A stretch of 50,182 nt of DNA from Candidatus Venteria ishoeyi (GTDB lineage Bacteria > Pseudomonadota > Gammaproteobacteria > Beggiatoales > Beggiatoaceae): contig NZ_JAUCGJ010000036.1 in assembly GCF_030378065.1 (NCBI RefSeq), positions 1-50,182 on the forward strand, given 5' to 3'. A program made the position numbers and the translations under genes. The notes below the pieces were generated by a model. That model saw only the letters and a list, made by a program, of their open reading frames with translations, was not told where the DNA came from and searched no databases. This document shows, piece by piece, positions 43,992-50,182 of the stretch (position 1 is its first letter; every line of letters begins with the position of its first letter).

Positions 43992-45425
43992 GTGATCAAA
44001 ACCCGTTTTGCCCCTAGCCCGACCGGACTGGTTCACTTGGGTAACATCCGTACCGCTTTGTTTAATGCATTGCTTGCTTACCATAATCAAGGTATTTTTC
44101 TGTTGCGTATAGAAGACACGGATCAGGAACGCAGCGAACAGCGTTATGTCGAACAACTCATGGCTGACCTGCGCTGGCTGGGCCTGGATTGGCAGGAAGG
44201 CAATATTGAAACGGGCAGCGGGCAAGGGCAGTACGCGCCTTATGCGCAATCACAACGGGGTGATATTTATAATCACTATTATCAGCAACTAGAGCAAAGC
44301 GGTTTGGTTTACCCCTGTTTTTGCTCGCCTGAAGAATTGAGTATTTCCCGTAAACTGCAACGCAGCGCAGGTCAGGCACCGCGTTACACCGGCACCTGTT
44401 CACATTTACAAGCTGATGAAGTGGCAAATAAGCTGGCGCAGGGACTTAAACCCACCTTGCGCTTTCGCGTACCACGCGGTGAAGTTATTCAATTTGATGA
44501 TGTGGTGCGTGGCCTGCAAAAATTTCAAAGTGATGATATTGGTGATTTTATTATCCGTCGTGCTGATAATACCCCCGCATTCTTTTTCTGTAATGCGGTG
44601 GATGATGCTTTAATGCAGGTAACGCATGTCTTGCGCGGTGAGGATCACCTGACCAATACCCCGCGTCAGTTATTAATTCTCAACGCATTGGGATTGACTG
44701 CACCGCAATATGGACATATCTCCTTAATAGTGGGTACGGATAATACACCCTTATCCAAACGCCATGGCAGTCGCAGCATTCAGGCGCTGGCAGCGGAAGG
44801 CTGGCTGCCGATTGCGATTAATAATTACCTGGCGCGCCTGGGACATTCCGGTGGTCGTAATGAATTACTGCCTTTAACGGAACTTGCTGCTGATTTTGAT
44901 ATAAAACGCCTGGGTAAAACTCCGGCAAAATACGATGAAGACCAGCTATTATATTGGCAACAGCAAGCGGTACTGCATAGCGATGAGCAAACTCTGGCAG
45001 ACTGGCTGAATGATACCAGAACGCTAGTGCCGGAAGCACAATATGCTGAGTTTGTCAGTGCAATACGTGGCAATATTACGTTTCCCAAAGATGCCATATT
45101 ATGGGCGCAGATTTTATTTGCACAACATTTTGCAGAAACAGAAAACTGGGATTACAGTGACCCAGCCAGAGAACAGATACAACAAGCGGGGTCGGCTTTT
45201 TTTCAACAGGCAGTAAACGCATTGGAAACAGCCAATGGAGCATGGTCTGAATTAACAAAAGTTTTGAAAAAAACCACTGATAAAAAAGGCAAAGCCTTGT
45301 TTATGCCCCTGCGCGCCGCACTCACCGGGCAGACTCACGGCCCGGAAATGGGTCGGCTTCTGCCCCTGCTGGGACAGCAGGAAGCGAGTTTACGTTTACA
45401 GCGTGCCGCTGATATGTCAGGATAG
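43992..45425 (+). CDS. gltX: Glutamyl-tRNA synthetase
   Basis: Class I aminoacyl-tRNA synthetase charging tRNA-Glu. It has 477 residues starting with GTG, preceded by AAGGAAA at a good distance. The HIGH-type motif is PSPTGLVHLGNIRTALFN, and the KMSKS-type motif is PLSKRHGS. GDFIIRRADNTPAFFFCNAV, DALMQVTHVLRGEDHLTNTP and ALGLTAPQYGHISLI are family segments. The C-terminal anticodon-binding domain ends in GPEMGRLLPLLGQQEASLRL. It is transcribed divergently from the cyclophilin gene. Discriminating versus non-discriminating charging cannot be told from sequence alone here. Confidence 0.97.
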   Translation: MIKTRFAPSPTGLVHLGNIRTALFNALLAYHNQGIFLLRIEDTDQERSEQRYVEQLMADLRWLGLDWQEGNIETGSGQGQYAPYAQSQRGDIYNHYYQQLEQSGLVYPCFCSPEELSISRKLQRSAGQAPRYTGTCSHLQADEVANKLAQGLKPTLRFRVPRGEVIQFDDVVRGLQKFQSDDIGDFIIRRADNTPAFFFCNAVDDALMQVTHVLRGEDHLTNTPRQLLILNALGLTAPQYGHISLIVGTDNTPLSKRHGSRSIQALAAEGWLPIAINNYLARLGHSGGRNELLPLTELAADFDIKRLGKTPAKYDEDQLLYWQQQAVLHSDEQTLADWLNDTRTLVPEAQYAEFVSAIRGNITFPKDAILWAQILFAQHFAETENWDYSDPAREQIQQAGSAFFQQAVNALETANGAWSELTKVLKKTTDKKGKALFMPLRAALTGQTHGPEMGRLLPLLGQQEASLRLQRAADMSG

Positions 45426-45561
45426 GCTTCTAAAAATTAGAGATTAATAAACATTGTGCAGTAGCGATTTTTTTAACACCAGTAATCAATATCATTCAAA
45501 AAAAAGCGGCTGCATAACATCAAAAAACAACAACAATGGGCATTAGGAATTCGAATAAACA

Positions 45562-46110
45562 ATGACAAGTTCTGAACAACCGCCATCACAAACGCCATCA
45601 CAAGACAGACCCCCTGCAACTGAGAATATGGGGAGTATGAATACCGGTCAGGTTGATCGTTTTCTGCAAACTTTTGAGCGTAGCGCGCGGCGCTGGGAAT
45701 TAGTGGTGTATCCCGCGCTGTTTGCTTTTGTGGTATTGGCAGGTTATGGCTTTTTCCTCATTTATAGCCTCACTAACAGCGTGGCAATGATGGCACATAG
45801 CATGGATCCACATATGGGTGAAAACATGTTGAGCATGAGCAGCAATATTGAGCGCATGACACAGGATATGCATACCATGTCAGCCACCATGCTCGATATT
45901 GCAGTGAAAATGGACAGCCTTCCCCCCATGCCTGAACAACTCATTGTTATGAATAAAACCATGCATGCCATGAATACCTCAATTACACAAATGAGCACGT
46001 CCATCCATACCATGACTTTGGATATGAACCAGATGCGTGGTGAACTTGGTAATATGGAGCGTAATATTTCACGCCCCATGTCTTTTTTTAATAATTTTGC
46101 ACCTTGGTAA
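45562..46110 (+). CDS. Methionine-rich single-pass membrane protein, unknown
   Basis: Protein of 182 residues, no family recognised. N-terminal 45 residues are polar and Pro/Gln-rich; one membrane segment, YPALFAFVVLAGYGFFLIYS, spans about 50-69. The remaining about 110 residues form a helix with methionine or hydrophobic residues every three to four positions (MMAHSMDPHMGENMLSMSSN, IERMTQDMHTMSATMLDIAV, MNKTMHAMNTSITQMSTSIH), a coiled coil with over 25 methionines. Met-rich periplasmic segments can bind copper(I), but a methyl-accepting-like coiled coil is also possible. It ends in a proline/phenylalanine-rich tail. The stop codon coincides with the start of an R2 half copy. Confidence 0.75.
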   Translation: MTSSEQPPSQTPSQDRPPATENMGSMNTGQVDRFLQTFERSARRWELVVYPALFAFVVLAGYGFFLIYSLTNSVAMMAHSMDPHMGENMLSMSSNIERMTQDMHTMSATMLDIAVKMDSLPPMPEQLIVMNKTMHAMNTSITQMSTSIHTMTLDMNQMRGELGNMERNISRPMSFFNNFAPW

Positions 46111-46187
46111 GGAGTGAGGATGAAATAAATACAGAAACTGGGCGCAGGATTTTTATTCATTTTCAAGGCATGAAAACAGGCGCATAA
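46109..46187. repeat. R2 element half copy
   Basis: TAAGGAGTGAGGATGAAATA, then CAGAAACTGGGCGCAGGATT, then ATTCATTTTCAAGGCATGAA and AACAGGCGCATAAAG. This is nearly identical to the left arm of the copy at 10526-10590. The right arm is absent, so this is a truncated element. Confidence 0.8.
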
Positions 46188-46408
46188 AGGTTATGGGCAG
46201 GTCGTACAAAGCTTATCTCAGGTACTTGGCTTCTAACAAATAACTCATTATTCACACATTTTTTCTATTGTTACTCCCCTTACCTGTGGCATCTGGTCAT
46301 TGATTTCTGCCAAATACTGTTTTTTCCATCGGGCAACAGTAACGCCAATCAAAGGTAGACTGCAAACTCGCAGTGATCAACAAAATTCGTTATCAACAGG
46401 ATTTTTTA
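46188..46408. other. Gap before the antiporter gene with a possible decayed coding fragment
   Basis: On the minus strand, about 46240-46370 reads VTVARWKKQYLAEINDQMPQ and VRGVTIEKMCE before a stop. This looks like the tail of a lost gene, perhaps a DNA-binding or transposase-associated protein. No start or upstream part exists. Confidence 0.3.
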
Positions 46409-47602
46409 ATGAGCCCAGAACCTGGATTGACCTCCCCATTTTTTATGATTGCCGTGGTATTTTCTGGTGCGGCATTTATTGCAACCCTGGCCTTATATGC
46501 AAGGCAGGCGCTGCTGCTGGCTTATATTGCGGCAGGTATCTTACTGGGGCCCTGGGGCGTGAATTTTATTACGGTGGAGGATGCCCCCCGGCTGAAAGAA
46601 TCGGCCCATATCGGCATTGTGTTTTTACTGTTTTTACTGGGCATGAACTTACAACCCCGCAATTTACTGGATATGCTGTCTAAAACCAGTTTGCTGACCC
46701 TGCTGACTTCTTTTATTTTTTCTTCGATTGGGCTGGTTTTAGGTTTATTATTTGGCTATAACATGGTTGATGCTTTAATGATAGGTGTTGCCATGATGTT
46801 TTCCAGCACTATTCTGGGCTTGAAACTACTTCCCACCACCGTGTTACACCACAAACACACGGGTGAAATCATTGTCAGTGTTTTATTATTACAAGATATT
46901 ATTGCAATTTTAGTTTTGTTGGTACTGAAAGGCCTGAACCACGATCAGGATAATACCCCTTTTATTGATATCGCTATTTCCATCGCGTCTTTACCTTTTT
47001 TAATTGCACTGGCCTGGGGATTCGGACGTTATGTTTTATTATTTCTGATGCGTCGTTTTAATAAAATTCAGGAATATATGTTTTTGATGGCAATTGGCTG
47101 GTGCATGAGTATGGCTGAACTGGCGGCGCATCTGAATCTCTCCCACGAAATCGGGGCTTTTATCGCAGGCGTGGTATTAGCGACCAGCCCCGTTGCCTTA
47201 TTTCTCACGGAAAGCCTGAAACCTCTACGGGATTTTTTCCTGGTAATGTTTTTCTTCTCGCTGGGTGCCAGCCTGCAACTGGAAATGCTGCAAAATATCT
47301 TCTGGCCCGCGTTGTTACTGGCAGGTTTAATACTTTTAATCAAACCTTTTGTTTTTAAATATATATTGATCTTCTTTAAAGAAACGCCGCAATTATCCAT
47401 GGAAACCGGGGTAAGGCTGGGCCAAGTCAGTGAATTTTCGTTACTGATTGCGGTGATGGCACAAGATTTTCAGGTTATTAGTTTGAATGCTTCTTATCTG
47501 ATACAAGTGGCAACAATTCTGACTTTTGTTGTGTCCTCCTGGTTTATTGTGATGCATTATCCAAATCCAATTGCAGTATCCGATAGGTTACGACGGGATT
47601 AA
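46409..47602 (+). CDS. Cation:proton antiporter, CPA2/Kef family (membrane domain only)
   Basis: Inner-membrane monovalent cation/proton antiporter of 397 residues with about 12 hydrophobic helices. AGGA precedes the ATG at 46409, which begins MSPEPGLTSPFFMIAVVF; the frame also extends to 46373. Family segments: AYIAAGILLGPWGVNFI, GIVFLLFLLGMNLQPRNLLD, MMFSSTILGLKLLP, VLLLQDIIAILVLL with the QD motif, and HEIGAFIAGVVLATSP. There is no C-terminal TrkA-N/RCK domain, unlike KefB/KefC, so ligand control must be external or absent. The substrate (K+ or Na+) is undetermined. Confidence 0.9.
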   Translation: MSPEPGLTSPFFMIAVVFSGAAFIATLALYARQALLLAYIAAGILLGPWGVNFITVEDAPRLKESAHIGIVFLLFLLGMNLQPRNLLDMLSKTSLLTLLTSFIFSSIGLVLGLLFGYNMVDALMIGVAMMFSSTILGLKLLPTTVLHHKHTGEIIVSVLLLQDIIAILVLLVLKGLNHDQDNTPFIDIAISIASLPFLIALAWGFGRYVLLFLMRRFNKIQEYMFLMAIGWCMSMAELAAHLNLSHEIGAFIAGVVLATSPVALFLTESLKPLRDFFLVMFFFSLGASLQLEMLQNIFWPALLLAGLILLIKPFVFKYILIFFKETPQLSMETGVRLGQVSEFSLLIAVMAQDFQVISLNASYLIQVATILTFVVSSWFIVMHYPNPIAVSDRLRRD

Positions 47603-47680
47603 TTCGCTGTGCTGCATTCCCGGAGCAAAAACTGGGAAATTTATTGTGCGAAGATAAACGTAGCATAATGCAGTGAATTT

Positions 47681-49195
47681 TTATTCTATAATTTTACGGT
47701 GTTTTTCCTTCATCAATAATAATTGCTTGCCGCTGGTTGCAGCAAAAATTGTTAATATTGCAATATGGCTTAAATGATCAACAAAGCCTTTACCTGTCCA
47801 ACCTTGAATGAGAATCGTAATCAATCCCAATGCCATTGCCAGATGCGTCGCTCGCGCTAACTGTGACAGCTCTGGTGCGATTGCACACTGTATTGCAGCC
47901 CACCCGGTAACAAAAATGATGGACATAAAAATCAACAAACCTGGAATACCTAACTCTGAAGCAATTAATAAATACAGGTTATGCACGGGAAGATGAAAAC
48001 GGGAAATATTCACTTCAGTATTATCATATCGATCCTGGACTAATACATAATTTCCCCACCCCACGCCCATCATCGAATGCTCTGCAATCACCCGATAAGC
48101 TACTTGGCGCATGGGTGCGCGGGTATCACCTGAGCCATGATCATTTTCCATGCGACTGGCAAGTTTATCACCCGCAGCCGCCATCACCACACCAATTGCG
48201 ACAACAATCATTAATACAAAAACTGAAAATAATGGCAGCATGGTACGCAGGCGCACAATTTTGAGTACTGCCAAGCCCATGGGAAACAAAGCAGAAGTCA
48301 TGAGCCAGGAACCCAAACCCGCGCGGGAAACAGTCATTGCCAGTGCCGCTACTGCGGTTAACCATGCAAACAGCCCCAGTACGCGCCAGTAGCCTTTGGC
48401 AAAAAAGGCATAAGCCAGCGGTACGGTAGCAAATAAAGCGGTAAATTTGGAAAAATTACTGGAATGTCCCATGGTGCCGCCCGGGCGATAACCAACACCT
48501 TCAATATCTTCCAGTACGGTTTCATCCGCGCTGTCCTGCCCAGGTAAAAAAATCAGTTGATCATGGGTTACTTGCTGCGCTATGATTAACAGGCTCTGAA
48601 ACTCCAGCGTTAATATCAGCCCCAGTATAATCCAGCGCAAATCTTCCGGTTTTTTCATGAAATGAAAAATCACAAAAAAAATCATCAGAGCACGTCCCAT
48701 ACGGTTATAAATCCCGACCCATACCGCAGCAACATTTTCTGCGGGAAACGCGGAAACCAAAGTAATAAGCAAAAATAACAGCAGGGGAATAACCGTATAA
48801 GTGTCCCAGATGGAAAGGTGGCTTAAGCTTCTTTTATAAATCAGCCAGATATAAAGCCCCAGCAGTATAAACATCAGAATATCTGCCAGTTGCAGCAGTA
48901 CAAAATGATATAGTGGTGGCACGGTGTCGGTCTGATAGTCGACAATGGACTGCCCCGTACCCAAAGATATGGCAAATAAAAACATCAACATCAATAACAG
49001 TTCTTTACGCGGTATCACGACAAATAATGGCGCAACACAGAGTATCATGGCAATTTTGGCATATTTTGAAGGGCCGCCCAGTAAAGCTGCCACAATATAA
49101 GCGGCAACAATGGCAACCAATACCGTAAAGCCAGACAATGCCAAAGAACGGAAAGAAAAATTGTCCCGGATTTCCGCTTTCAACCAGCGTAGCAT
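47681..49195 (-). CDS. O-antigen ligase/polymerase-like membrane protein
   Basis: Inner-membrane protein of 504 residues with about 12 hydrophobic helices, of the Wzy_C/WaaL class that joins or polymerises lipid-linked glycans in the periplasm. A large periplasmic loop follows RPGGTMGHSSNFSKFTALFA, and the hallmark HNLYLLIASELGIPGLLIF lies after it, with the conserved His in PVHNLY. MTVSRAGLGSWLMT and MMGVGWGNYVLVQDRY are also typical. The ATG at 49195 has AGGAAA upstream, contributed by an R1-like end. No other O-antigen genes are adjacent, although a GT2 and lpxH occur elsewhere in the window. Ligase versus polymerase cannot be separated by eye. Confidence 0.88.
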   Translation of the reverse strand: MLRWLKAEIRDNFSFRSLALSGFTVLVAIVAAYIVAALLGGPSKYAKIAMILCVAPLFVVIPRKELLLMLMFLFAISLGTGQSIVDYQTDTVPPLYHFVLLQLADILMFILLGLYIWLIYKRSLSHLSIWDTYTVIPLLLFLLITLVSAFPAENVAAVWVGIYNRMGRALMIFFVIFHFMKKPEDLRWIILGLILTLEFQSLLIIAQQVTHDQLIFLPGQDSADETVLEDIEGVGYRPGGTMGHSSNFSKFTALFATVPLAYAFFAKGYWRVLGLFAWLTAVAALAMTVSRAGLGSWLMTSALFPMGLAVLKIVRLRTMLPLFSVFVLMIVVAIGVVMAAAGDKLASRMENDHGSGDTRAPMRQVAYRVIAEHSMMGVGWGNYVLVQDRYDNTEVNISRFHLPVHNLYLLIASELGIPGLLIFMSIIFVTGWAAIQCAIAPELSQLARATHLAMALGLITILIQGWTGKGFVDHLSHIAILTIFAATSGKQLLLMKEKHRKIIE

Positions 49196-49206
49196 AAAGA
49201 AAGTTT

Positions 49207-49222
49207 CCTGAAGTCGATATAA
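49207..49222. repeat. R1-like end upstream of the O-antigen-ligase gene
   Basis: CCTGAAGTCGATATAA read on the minus strand is TTATATCGACTTCAGG. With the following AAAC, it supplies the AGGAAA ribosome binding site of the gene starting at 49195. Confidence 0.55.
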
Positions 49223-49326
49223 AAAATAGTATCAGCCCGTATAAATCTTTACCGTGCATATACTATCGCGGTATGATGTTATGCTTATAGAGTATACTTT
49301 GATTTTAATCACACAAGGAGGAAAGT

Positions 49327-49794
49327 ATGCAAGTCAAAGATATTATGGTGCGTAATGTCAAAACTGTTCAGGAAGACACCGGGATTCTGGAAGTCAGTTC
49401 CATGATGTGTTTATATCGTATCAACGGCTTACCTGTAGTGGGTGATGACGAGACGCTACTGGGTTTTATTGCTGAAAAAGATATCCTGCATTACCTGTTC
49501 CCCACCATGGAAGAAGTCATGGAAGGTGGTGGCAATATTGCGGGTATGGATCTGGATGCAATGATGGGAAAATATCAGGATGTTGTCAACCTGAAAGTCT
49601 CTGATCTGATGACCCGCTCAGTGATCACTGTTGCTCCCGACATGCATATCTTAAAAGCCACTTCCATTATGGTACGTCATACCTTTCGGCGTATTCCGGT
49701 TGCTGAAAATGGTAAGTTACTGGGTGTTATCAGCATGGGTGATGTACACAAAGCCATATTCCAGAGCAATATCGTTAATATTACCGCAAAATAA
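49327..49794 (+). CDS. CBS-domain pair protein
   Basis: Cytoplasmic protein of 155 residues made almost only of two CBS domains (about 1-62 and 92-150), a Bateman module that usually binds adenosyl ligands. VKDIMVRNVKTVQEDTGILE, YRINGLPVVGDDETLLGFIA and EKDILHYLF form CBS1. VSDLMTRSVITVAPDMHILK, FRRIPVAENGKLLGVISMGD and VHKAIF form CBS2. The ribosome binding site AAGGAGGAAA is very strong. TATACT at 49293-49298 could be a -10 box without a good -35. It stands alone between the O-antigen-ligase gene (divergent) and a hairpin. Confidence 0.93.
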   Translation: MQVKDIMVRNVKTVQEDTGILEVSSMMCLYRINGLPVVGDDETLLGFIAEKDILHYLFPTMEEVMEGGGNIAGMDLDAMMGKYQDVVNLKVSDLMTRSVITVAPDMHILKATSIMVRHTFRRIPVAENGKLLGVISMGDVHKAIFQSNIVNITAK

Positions 49795-49805
49795 ATAATA
49801 AAAAT

Positions 49806-49838
49806 ACACATTGAACTCAGAAGCTGAATTCAATGTGT
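49806..49838 (+). terminator. Hairpin of two inverted R1 ends after the CBS gene
   Basis: ACACATTGAACTCAG (49806-49820), AAG, CTGAATTCAATGTGT (49824-49838), followed by CATTATTTG. The stem has 15 positions with one mismatch. Both arms resemble the R1 core (CATCGAACTCAGG), so a repeat pair seems to work as a terminator. Confidence 0.7.
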
Positions 49839-50058
49839 CATTATTTGTATTATAAAATTGCGCACCAAGCTGACAAAAACCTCTGATTTGCCATAAAAAA
49901 ATTTCCCTGATGCAATAAAATCGCTTGCGTTTAAATTTTCTACTGGGGTGATGCTTTTTATGCGCGCTTCAAATCAATAAATCTCCTTAATTGCAATAGT
50001 AATATTACGACTATTGCCTGCTACGATATATACAGTAAGCGGTGCTTGTTCTTGTGCT
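49839..50058. other. Gene-free AT-rich stretch before the IS end
   Basis: No coding frame recognised. It holds a short hairpin, GCAATAG (49993-49999) with CTATTGC (50011-50017), whose loop is TAATATTACGA. Confidence 0.5.
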
Positions 50059-50182
50059 AGGAGGCTGTCCGAAAACACAAGACCTACTGCGGAAAAGCTG
50101 GATTTGGTCAGATTTCTCCCTTATTTTCGTTAAATATACCCAATATTCGCCTCAAATAATGAAAAAATCTGCCTCAAACCAG
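50059..50182. mobile_element. Terminal part of an insertion sequence running out of the window
   Basis: TAGGAGGCTGTCCGAAAACA begins an IS-like end, followed by CAAGACCTACTGC. This end is shared almost exactly with the small palindromic element at 18524. The remaining bases (to AAACCAG) hold no complete frame. The transposase and the other end lie beyond the window, so the family cannot be assigned; GGCTGTCCGA-type ends occur in several IS families. Confidence 0.65.

Overview
The window is chromosomal DNA of a gammaproteobacterium. The evidence is the gene content: a homodimer-type PDH E1 of about 886 residues with a separate E2, aroB followed by a DamX-type SPOR protein, overlapping rsxE-nth, a ThrB of the kinase-like fold, and lpxH. 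A large exported TPR-CHAT protein, a long Sel1-repeat protein, many palindromic intergenic repeats and decayed IS remnants resemble sulfur-oxidising Thiotrichales (Beggiatoa/Thiothrix-like). That assignment is inference from gene content, not a search result. No rRNA, tRNA, CRISPR array or prophage was recognised.

Layout. 1-5.3 kb: aroB (5' end cut by the window), dgt, an AAA+/SPOR DamX-like protein and a zinc-ribbon protein, all on +. 5.4-10.3 kb: class II Fic protein, pepP, sulfotransferase, twin-NBD oligopeptide-type ABC ATPase. 10.3-16.2 kb: a long-hairpin MITE-like element, aceE-aceF, then two lipoproteins (DUF4398-like; DUF4398-like plus OmpA). 16.3-21.6 kb (-): RRM-like small protein, YggS, ThrB, LOG-family protein, exported TPR-CHAT protease-like protein. 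21.8-23.2 kb (+): membrane-anchored Gly/Ala-rich protein that appears to start at an AUU codon. 23.2-24.6 kb (-): bioD, dsbA. 25-25.5 kb: broken transposase. 25.9-28.9 kb: glgC, malQ (glycogen metabolism). 29-35.5 kb (-): MoxR-type ATPase, hybrid histidine kinase with a degenerate receiver, nth, rsxE, outer-membrane barrel protein. 35.7-42.1 kb (-): a close-packed run, lpxH, Sel1 protein, zinc-ribbon membrane metalloprotease, SMC/OLD-like ATPase, PIN-like nuclease, glycosyltransferase. 42.3-43.9 kb (-): two exported cyclophilins, one with a long acidic repeat tail. 44-49.8 kb: gltX, Met-rich membrane protein, CPA2 antiporter, O-antigen-ligase-like protein, CBS-pair protein. The last 120 bases are the end of an insertion element.

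The best candidates for undescribed biology are: (i) the metalloprotease-ATPase-PIN cassette at 36.6-39.2 kb; (ii) the divergent pair of an exported CHAT protein and a membrane-anchored glycine-zipper-like protein at 19.4-23.2 kb; (iii) the hybrid kinase whose receiver lacks both the phospho-acceptor Asp and the conserved Lys; and (iv) at least two families of structured intergenic repeats, one of which often sits just upstream of start codons.
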